From NCBI RefSeq assembly GCF_021654135.1, contig NZ_JAKGSD010000023.1, forward strand, positions 1 through 64,000: a stretch of 64,000 bases of DNA, in the 5' to 3' direction. Made by a program: the position numbers and the translations under genes. Shown here in pieces: positions 57,474 through 63,239 of the stretch. The first letter of the stretch is position 1. Every line of letters begins with the position of its first letter. The stretch is from Amycolatopsis tucumanensis (GTDB lineage Bacteria; Actinomycetota; Actinomycetes; Mycobacteriales; Pseudonocardiaceae). Under the pieces are notes generated by a model, which was not told where the DNA came from, did not search any database, and saw only the letters and a program-made list of their open reading frames with translations.

Positions 57474-58649
57474 CTACACGGGCAGACCAGCCCGGTAGGC
57501 GAGGCCCCGCAGTTCCCGGCCGACTGCGTCCCGCTTGGCCTTGGCGACCAGCTCCGCCACAACGGACAGCGTGAACGGGTGCCGCCGGACGTGCTCCGGC
57601 GAGATCGCCTCGGCCCGGCGCAGCATCATCACGGCGGTGTCCCGCTGACGCGGCAGGCGGGCCAGCGCACGGCCCCTGTCGCGCCAGTACACGGCCTGCC
57701 GGGCGCGGACGGTGAGGGCGTCGGGGTTGACGGTCTCGGCGATCCTGGCGGCCTCGGCGTGGTCTCCCGCCTCCAATGCGCCTTGCATCCGCCACACGCC
57801 CACGTTGGACGGCCCGAAGCCGAACCCCATGACGTTGGTTTCGCCGGTGCGCTCGGCCAGTTCGGCGGCGTGCTCCAGCGCGGCTGCGCGTTCGGCAGCG
57901 TCCTTCTGCGCGGACGCGACCAACGATGACGCCAGCGCGAGTGAGCCGGCCAGTTGCAGATCCTCCGGTGTCACCAGTGGCAGTTCCACGGCGGTGAGGG
58001 TCTGCGCGGCGAGGTCGAACGCGCCAGCGGCCAGCAGGCCCATCGACGTCCCGTAGGCCGCGATCGCCAGGGGCGCCGGTTCGTCCAGTTCCTCGGCGGC
58101 CTGCCGGGCGAGCGTCGCGGCCTGCCACGCGAGGTCCATCGGGGCGCCGACCATCGCCAGCCACGCCTGGGTGCCCTGCATGTGCGCCAGCGTCAGCAGG
58201 TGCAGCACCTCGCGTTCGTGGCGGTGCGCGTTGCGGGTGGTGTGCAGGTCCCGGATCAGCGCGGGCAGCGCGGCGCCGACGGTGTCGGCCTGCGCGTCAT
58301 TGGTCGCGGCGACGATCCCGGCGACCCGGGCGCGAAGTTGTTCGACCGGCTGGACCTCGCCGCGCGGCTCGTTCAGGCTGACGGCGAGCAGCGCCAGCCT
58401 GACCTCCGACAGCGCACGGTCCTCTTCGGCCTCACGCGGGGTGGCGATCGCGGCGCCGGTGATCTCGCTGGGCGCGACCTCCAGCGCGTTCGCCAGCGCC
58501 ACGATCAGCGACCGGCGGTCCAGGGCGCGTTCGCCGGACTCCAGGCGGGACAGGTACGACGGCGAGATTCCAGCAAGGCCCGCCACCACGGCGAGGGACT
58601 TCCCTCGCGCGTGGCGGATCTGCCGGAGTGTGTTCCCGGTCGAGGCCAC
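57474..58649 (-). CDS. XRE-type HTH regulator with TPR-like C-terminal domain
   Basis: 391 aa. The N-terminal HTH (LRQIRHARGKSLAVVAGLAGISPSYLSRLESGERALDRRSLIVALANALEV) is followed by about 300 residues of Ala/Leu-rich paired helices (APLAIAAYGTSMGLLAAGAFDLAAQTL, AAERAAALEHAAELAERTG) typical of TPR sensor domains. Such proteins regulate AICE and phage-like elements, and some Gram-positive relatives respond to peptides. A palindrome 9-32 bp upstream of its start suggests autoregulation. It is the prime candidate for the protein that binds the GTTYACCCCC-type operators. Confidence 0.8.
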   Translation of the reverse strand: MASTGNTLRQIRHARGKSLAVVAGLAGISPSYLSRLESGERALDRRSLIVALANALEVAPSEITGAAIATPREAEEDRALSEVRLALLAVSLNEPRGEVQPVEQLRARVAGIVAATNDAQADTVGAALPALIRDLHTTRNAHRHEREVLHLLTLAHMQGTQAWLAMVGAPMDLAWQAATLARQAAEELDEPAPLAIAAYGTSMGLLAAGAFDLAAQTLTAVELPLVTPEDLQLAGSLALASSLVASAQKDAAERAAALEHAAELAERTGETNVMGFGFGPSNVGVWRMQGALEAGDHAEAARIAETVNPDALTVRARQAVYWRDRGRALARLPRQRDTAVMMLRRAEAISPEHVRRHPFTLSVVAELVAKAKRDAVGRELRGLAYRAGLPV

Positions 58650-58657
58650 GGCACCAG

Positions 58658-58681
58658 GGTAAGCCCCTCGGCGGGGGGTTT
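58658..58681. promoter_or_regulatory. operator-like palindrome upstream of the XRE gene
   Basis: On the minus strand AAACCCCCCG-CCG-AGGGGCTTACC resembles the element's operator consensus. It lies immediately upstream of the regulator start codon. Confidence 0.45.
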
Positions 58682-58691
58682 CTGGTGATCG

Positions 58692-58847
58692 TCAGGGAGC
58701 GCAGGTAGCCGGGCTGTCGGCGGGCGGGGTGGCCGACTCGGCGGCGGCGAGGCCGATCACGAACGACACCAGGCATGCGATCGCCGCCCACCCCAGCCAC
58801 CGCAGGGGCCGGAACTCGCGGCTGTGGTTGACCGTGCTCGGGGACAT
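58692..58847 (-). CDS. small single-pass membrane protein
   Basis: 51 aa from the ATG at 58847, with an excellent ribosome-binding site (GGAGGAGC). One membrane helix (LRWLGWAAIACLVSFVIGLAAAE) is followed by a short Pro/Thr tail. Position between the translocase gene and the regulator suggests a transfer-associated Spd-type protein, by analogy with Streptomyces spread genes. This is inference. Confidence 0.6.
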   Translation of the reverse strand: MSPSTVNHSREFRPLRWLGWAAIACLVSFVIGLAAAESATPPADSPATCAP

Positions 58848-58862
58848 TGCTCCTCCAGTAGT

Positions 58863-59070
58863 TGTGCGGACCTCCCGGCGGACGCCGGGGAGTCGGAAAA
58901 CGGGGTCTGTGCGGGCCTGTGCGGACCGATCCGGGCCGGTCGGCACAAGGTCATCGGGTGATCCCGATCGCGGCTGTCTGGGCAGCTCAGCGCTCGTTTC
59001 GGGGCGCTCCACGGCTCCGCACAACCCCGGGGGCGGGTCCGCACACCGATGTGCGGACCCTGTGCGGACC
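58863..59070. repeat. TGTGCGGACC repeat cluster, candidate clt transfer locus
   Basis: Direct copies start at 58863, 58918, 59050 and 59061, with a one-mismatch copy at 58908 and inverted copies at 59016 (partial) and 59036. All lie in the 223-bp space between the small membrane protein and the stop of the TraB-like gene. In Streptomyces plasmids TraB binds 8-bp repeats (TRS) in a clt region next to traB; location, size and repeat number fit that model. Confidence 0.65.
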
Positions 59071-61179
59071 TCAGCCGCCGTAGTGGGCCACCACGGCGGC
59101 CCGGATGTCGGCGAGGTTCACCACCGCGACGGGGTGCGGTGAGCCGTTGATGCGCTGGCGCGGCGGGGTCGGCGCGGGCACGCCCAGTCGGCGGAGCGCC
59201 TGCCCGAGATCCTTGGCCTCCCAGCCGATCCGCTCGGCGAGATCGGCCGTCGCCACCACGCCGTCCTCGTCGTCGTCGATCGCGTCGACCAGGGCACCCA
59301 GCGGCTCCGGCAGGTCGTCGTCCACCACCTCGGCGTCCACGATGTCCACGGACGCGGCAACAGTGGCCGGTTCCACCCGGGCAGCCTCTTCGATGCGGGC
59401 CGCCACGTGCGCCGGGAGGTCGCCCACCGCGTGGTCCCCGGCTGCGTCACCGGTCAGAGTTCCGGCGTCCTCGCGCAGCGCCCGGCCGCGCTCACACGCC
59501 GCGCGGATGTCCTTGATCGGCAGCAGGTGGGTCTTCACGGTGACGGCCTCGCCCGCGTCGAGGTCGGTTTCGCCGTCCGCACCGCGCAGCAGCCCCACAC
59601 CCTTGTGGCTGGTGAGCAGCTTGGAGGCGTCCATACCCGCCTTGTAGGTGCCCGCGCCGAGGATGGTTTCGGACGCCTGCCACGTCATGACCTTGAGCGC
59701 GAACCGGGTCCCCAACTGCCCGCGCAGCTTGTCCGGGATCACCGCACTGTCCGGCTTCTGCGTCGCCAGCACCAGCGAATACCCGGCGGCGGGTCCGGTC
59801 TTGGCGATGAACGTCAGCAGCTCCAGCACCCGCTGGCCTCGCTTCTTGCCCTTGGGGTTGCCGGGGTCCAACGGGGTGTCGTCTTCCAGGTAGTTCTGGA
59901 TCTCGTCGATGCCGATCACGGTCAGCGGCATCCCGTAGCGAGGGTTGCGGGTGATCTCGGGCGTGACCTTGGATTCCGGGCACACCTCGTCGTCCATGTC
60001 GGCCAGCCGAGAGAACCGGTCCTCCACGTCGGCGGCGGCTTCCTCCAGCACCGCGATCAGCCGCACCACCGAATCGGCCCGGGCGTCGCGGATGTACCGG
60101 TGCGCCACCAGCTCGTACGGCCGGTGATCCTTGCCGCCCTTGCCGTCGGCGACGATCAACCGCACGTGTGGGTCCAGCGCGGCGGCCGTCAGCGGCAGCC
60201 GCATCACGTACGTCTTGCCCATGCGGGGGATCGCGCCGACCAGCAGCGACGTCCACACCACCGGCAGCGCCACCGCCGTCCCACGCGCCGTGGTGCCGAA
60301 CGGCGGGGGCCGCCACAGGTCCCAGCTCTCCGCCTTGGCGAGCGGCGATTCCACCGGTGGCGCGGCGTACGGGTCGCTGTCGCCCACCCACAGCGCCAGC
60401 CGTCCGGCGTGGCCGTCGTCCCCGCGTACCCGCTCCAGGATCAGGCGCGACTCGTCCACGGCGAGGGCGCTGGCAAGGTCTTCCCGGTGCGCCACAGCCT
60501 GCGACGCGCGGCGCGACGCGGGCAGGTCCACCACCACGTACCACCCGGAGCCGTCACGCTTGGGCAGCCGGACGAACTGCAACCCGTCGTCCTTGCCGAT
60601 GACCTTGGCCGCGCGGAACGCCTCGACCAGGTGATCCCCGTCCATCGCCCACGCCAGCGTCCGGGCGCCCACGACCGCCTTGCGGCCCCCGGCGCCGTCC
60701 TTGCGGCGTCCGGCGATCGCGAGGGCGGCGGAGGCCGCCCCTCCGGCCAGCAGCACCGGGGCGGACCCGACGGCCAGGCTGACGACACCGGAGCCCAGCC
60801 CGAGCACGCCCAGCGTCACCAGCGTGATGATGGCCCGCCGACGCCGCAGGGCCGCGATCTCCACCCACTTGTCCGCCAGCTTGTCCCCCGCCTTCGCGGC
60901 CTCGTAGAAGTCGCTCACCCGGACCCAGCCCCACCATGCACGGACGGCGATCACCAGGCCCCGGCCCACCGCGCGGGGATAGCGCACAGGCGCCAGCGCA
61001 AACTGGCCGGCAAGCGCTCCCGCGACCTGGCGCCTGGACTCGGGCGTCTGCCACTGGACCGGCAGCCGGGACCGGGCCGTCTCCGTCAGGCGGCGTGCCT
61101 TGGACCGGCGGTACTCCTCTTCGGTCAGCAGCTCCCCCGTCAGCACCTCAGGGGCCAGCTCCACCGCGTTCTGGCTCAT
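59071..61179 (-). CDS. TraB/FtsK-type DNA translocase
   Basis: 702 aa. A two-helix membrane segment lies at about residues 117-157. The motor domain has Walker A GAIPRMGKT (315-323), VADGKGGKDH and Walker B TVIGIDEI (420-427), then the KTGPAAGYSLVLATQKPDS sensor region. The C-terminal ~70 residues form a winged helix (ATADLAERIGWEAKDLGQALRRLGVP) like the TRS-binding domain of Streptomyces TraB and the gamma domain of FtsK. TraB moves double-stranded DNA between mycelial compartments without a relaxase. It overlaps the SpdB-like gene by 4 bp. Confidence 0.88.
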   Translation of the reverse strand: MSQNAVELAPEVLTGELLTEEEYRRSKARRLTETARSRLPVQWQTPESRRQVAGALAGQFALAPVRYPRAVGRGLVIAVRAWWGWVRVSDFYEAAKAGDKLADKWVEIAALRRRRAIITLVTLGVLGLGSGVVSLAVGSAPVLLAGGAASAALAIAGRRKDGAGGRKAVVGARTLAWAMDGDHLVEAFRAAKVIGKDDGLQFVRLPKRDGSGWYVVVDLPASRRASQAVAHREDLASALAVDESRLILERVRGDDGHAGRLALWVGDSDPYAAPPVESPLAKAESWDLWRPPPFGTTARGTAVALPVVWTSLLVGAIPRMGKTYVMRLPLTAAALDPHVRLIVADGKGGKDHRPYELVAHRYIRDARADSVVRLIAVLEEAAADVEDRFSRLADMDDEVCPESKVTPEITRNPRYGMPLTVIGIDEIQNYLEDDTPLDPGNPKGKKRGQRVLELLTFIAKTGPAAGYSLVLATQKPDSAVIPDKLRGQLGTRFALKVMTWQASETILGAGTYKAGMDASKLLTSHKGVGLLRGADGETDLDAGEAVTVKTHLLPIKDIRAACERGRALREDAGTLTGDAAGDHAVGDLPAHVAARIEEAARVEPATVAASVDIVDAEVVDDDLPEPLGALVDAIDDDEDGVVATADLAERIGWEAKDLGQALRRLGVPAPTPPRQRINGSPHPVAVVNLADIRAAVVAHYGG

Positions 61180-61922
61180 CGCGCACCCCCGTCCGTGCCG
61201 GTCGAGACAAGGCGCACGGGTTCGTTCAGGGCGGCCAGCAGCCGCTGTGCACGGCCGGTACCGACGCCCAACGCGGTACGGGTCCGACCGACCGACGGAG
61301 GCCCGCCAAGCTCGTCGGCGAGGGCGCGCAGCCGCGTCATCAGTTCCGCGTCCGTGTGACCCGCCGGAACGGGACGGGGACGGCGAGGCCGCTGGTCACG
61401 ACCGGTACGGGCAGGTTCAGGGGCCGGAACCGGCTCCGGCGCGGCCACGGTCGGCGGCACCTCGGCGACGGGTTCCGGTACGGGGACATCGACCGGCGCC
61501 GGTACGGCCGCCGAGACCTCCGGAACGGCGTCGGCGGGACGACCGGTCACCAGTGCCGACAGGTGCGCCACCGCGCCCAGAACGGCGGGGGGAACGGACG
61601 CCACCGCCACCACCGCCCACCACGGCGGGAGGATGCCGTACGCGGCCAGCGCGTGATCCGCACCGTTGCCCGCGACGGACAGGACGATCATCGCCAGCGC
61701 CAGTGCCCGGGCGAACCGGCGCGCTTCGGCGGGCGTCTCGCCTGACAGCCACAGCCGCGTGGCGACGACGGCGGCAGCGTCGATGCACACCGGCAGCAGC
61801 CACGCCAGGCCCGTCGGCGTGCCGCACACGATCGCCAGGTGCCGCAGGGACGCGAACGACAGCACGGCCGCCGCCAGCGCCACCACAGCCAGGCCGCCCC
61901 AGTTGATCCAAGCGCGCGTCAT
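61176..61922 (-). CDS. DUF2637/SpdB-like membrane protein
   Basis: 248 aa from the ATG at 61922. Four hydrophobic helices lie in residues 5-125 (INWGGLAVVALAAAVLSFASL, GLAWLLPVCIDAAAVVATRLWL, LALAMIVLSVAGNGADHALA, WAVVAVASVPPAVLGAVAHL). A Pro/Val/Glu-rich linker and a basic C-terminal helix-turn-helix-like tail (DAELMTRLRALADELGGPPSVGRTRTALGVGTGRAQRLLAAL) follow. DUF2637 proteins accompany TraB in actinobacterial conjugative elements and resemble SpdB proteins. It overlaps both neighbours by 4 bp. Confidence 0.85.
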   Translation of the reverse strand: MTRAWINWGGLAVVALAAAVLSFASLRHLAIVCGTPTGLAWLLPVCIDAAAVVATRLWLSGETPAEARRFARALALAMIVLSVAGNGADHALAAYGILPPWWAVVAVASVPPAVLGAVAHLSALVTGRPADAVPEVSAAVPAPVDVPVPEPVAEVPPTVAAPEPVPAPEPARTGRDQRPRRPRPVPAGHTDAELMTRLRALADELGGPPSVGRTRTALGVGTGRAQRLLAALNEPVRLVSTGTDGGAR

Positions 61923-62545
61923 CGGGCACCCCCGATCCGGCTGGGGTGGCAACGCGGGCACGGCGTGCACCGGTCGTCGGCGTCCCACACGACGCGGGCG
62001 CTCACCGGGTCCGACTCGCGGGCGTCGCACTGGCCGCACACCGGCGGCAGCGGCGAGCGCGCCGTTTCGGGCGCGCGCTCGCGCGCGGGACGGTTCCTGG
62101 AAGGGTTATAGGACGGTTCGGGTGTCGTGGTGACACCCCGTTCCCCTGCGGATGACACCCCGTTCGGCGCGGATGACACCCCGTCGAGGTCAGCGGGGTG
62201 GCGTGGTGACACCCCGTTCGGGGGGTTATCCACACCCCCCAGCGACAACTGGAGGTCCCATCCCTGCGGGCGCCGGTCGGCCCGCTTGATGTGGGCGGCC
62301 ACAATCGCGGGGTCGGACGGGGTGATCAGCCCCAGGGCCTCCAACCGGTCCAGGCTGCGCCGGACGGTGCTCTCACTCAGCCGCGTGTACCGCGTCAGCG
62401 TCGCGGCGGACGGGAACGCGTTGCGTCCATAGGGATCGGCGTGGTTCGCCAAGCCGATCAACACCACGGCGAGGCTGGACGCGTCCTTGCGGCAGGTTGG
62501 GATGGGTGCGCGGTTCAGCGCCCAGGAGATCGCCTCGATACTCAC
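61919..62545 (-). CDS. winged-helix replication-initiator-like protein with internal iterons (Rep2)
   Basis: 208 aa. The N-terminal winged helix (ISWALNRAPIPTCRKDASSLAVVLIGLANHADPYGRNAFPSAATLTRYTRLSESTVRRSLDRLEALGLI) is of the same type as Rep1 and lambda O. Residues about 105-140 are encoded by the iteron array (repeated NGVS/DGVS). The C-terminus holds a zinc ribbon (CGQCDAR...CTPCPRCHPS). It is the first gene of a coupled Rep2-SpdB-TraB operon, so replication and transfer are expressed together, as in AICEs. The two initiators share little sequence outside the helix-turn-helix. Confidence 0.7.
   Translation of the reverse strand: MSIEAISWALNRAPIPTCRKDASSLAVVLIGLANHADPYGRNAFPSAATLTRYTRLSESTVRRSLDRLEALGLITPSDPAIVAAHIKRADRRPQGWDLQLSLGGVDNPPNGVSPRHPADLDGVSSAPNGVSSAGERGVTTTPEPSYNPSRNRPARERAPETARSPLPPVCGQCDARESDPVSARVVWDADDRCTPCPRCHPSRIGGAR
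62121..62219. repeat. iteron-like repeats inside Rep2
   Basis: TGACACCCCGTTC occurs at 62131, 62153 and 62207, with TGACACCCCGTC at 62174. The first three are spaced 22 and 21 bp, about two helical turns. An inverted GGTGTC (62121) pairs with the first copy to make a small palindrome. A perfect DnaA box follows at 62226. Confidence 0.75.
62226..62234 (+). promoter_or_regulatory. DnaA box (TTATCCACA), candidate replication origin
   Basis: The 9-mer is a perfect match to the classical DnaA-box consensus and lies 7 bp from the last iteron in a locally AT-richer stretch. Iterons plus a DnaA box inside an initiator gene are strong hints of an origin. Confidence 0.65.
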
Positions 62546-62613
62546 GGGTGCGCCACCGCCCGGGGCGTGATCAGGGATGATGTGGGCACGGTCGGAACCT
62601 CGCTTCCGATCGA

Positions 62614-62648
62614 GGCCCCCGCCTGGTGCTGCAACACCACCGGGGGCC
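62614..62648. terminator. strong hairpin between Rep2 and ptpA
   Basis: GGCCCCCG/CGGGGGCC (outer) and TGGTG/CACCA (inner) form a long imperfect hairpin in the 144-bp spacer between the divergent Rep2 and ptpA starts. It may insulate ptpA or sit in its new 5' leader. Confidence 0.45.
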
Positions 62649-62689
62649 GCCTTCGTTCAGGCCCAGGGCGAGGCGTGGAGACTGTCCCG

Positions 62690-63172
62690 GTGAGCACCAC
62701 CGAGAAAAAGTGCATCCATGTGTGCTTCGTCTGTTCCGGCAACATCTGCCGCTCCCCCATGGCGGCCATCGTCTTCCGGGCGCACCTGGAGCGCGCCGGG
62801 CTGGCCGACCGGGTGCGCGTCACCAGCGCCGGCACCGGGCCGTGGCACGTCGGCGAACCGGCCGATCCGCGTGCCCGCGAGACGCTGCGCGAGCACGGCT
62901 ACACCGGCAAGCACGTGGCCGCGCAGGTCGACAGCGACCACCTGTGCGCCGACCTGCTGCTCCCCGCCGACCGGGGCCACCTGCGGGAACTGCGGCGGCT
63001 GGTGGACGACCCCTCGCGCGTGCGGTTGCTGCGGTCGTTCGACCCGGAGGCGCCGGAGGGTGCGGAGGTGCCGGACCCGTACTACGGCGGCGACGACGGG
63101 TTCGACGAGGTCCTCGCGATGGTCGAACGGACCGTTCCCGCGCTGCTGGACTGGGCGAAGGCGCAGCTCTGA
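62690..63172 (+). CDS. ptpA: low-molecular-weight protein-tyrosine phosphatase, element-supplied start
   Basis: 160 aa from the GTG at 62690 (GGAG nine bases upstream). The active-site loop CSGNICRSP (residues 15-23) and the general-acid segment PDPYYGGDDGFDEVL are intact, so the enzyme should be functional. PtpA-type enzymes dephosphorylate tyrosine-phosphorylated proteins. The first 11 codons (STTEKKCIHV...) come from the integrated element; the ancestral start is the remnant at 49435. The 5' leader and promoter are therefore element DNA. Confidence 0.93.
   Translation: MSTTEKKCIHVCFVCSGNICRSPMAAIVFRAHLERAGLADRVRVTSAGTGPWHVGEPADPRARETLREHGYTGKHVAAQVDSDHLCADLLLPADRGHLRELRRLVDDPSRVRLLRSFDPEAPEGAEVPDPYYGGDDGFDEVLAMVERTVPALLDWAKAQL
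62723..62733 (+). other. attR core (11-bp TGCTTCGTCTG)
   Basis: Identical to 49459-49469. It encodes CFVC of PtpA, just before the phosphate-binding loop, and marks the right end of the element. Confidence 0.8.
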
Positions 63173-63179
63173 GCTGCGC
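63161..63179 (+). terminator. small hairpin over the ptpA stop
   Basis: GCGCAGCT-CTG-AGCTGCGC gives an 8-bp stem overlapping the stop codon. It may weaken read-through into the next gene, which starts 67 bp downstream. Confidence 0.35.
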
Positions 63180-63239
63180 TCATGCGGTTGCGGCCGCACG
63201 CGGTTACCGTGGCGGCGGGCAGACGAAAAGGTGCTGGAC

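Larger units (their letters stand above)
49470..62722. mobile_element. 13.3-kb integrated element in ptpA: AICE/phage-satellite hybrid
   Basis: Bounded by the 11-bp core, it carries a serine integrase at its left end, an HK97-type capsid gene, two initiator-like genes with internal iterons, a surface-protein-like gene, a second serine recombinase, a regulator, a TraB-type translocase with adjacent repeat cluster and a SpdB-like membrane protein. It splits ptpA and restores its reading frame on the right. Integrase, translocase, SpdB-like protein and replication genes are the normal kit of actinomycete integrative and conjugative elements. The capsid gene is the unusual component. No portal, terminase, protease or tape-measure gene was recognised. 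Confidence 0.85.
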
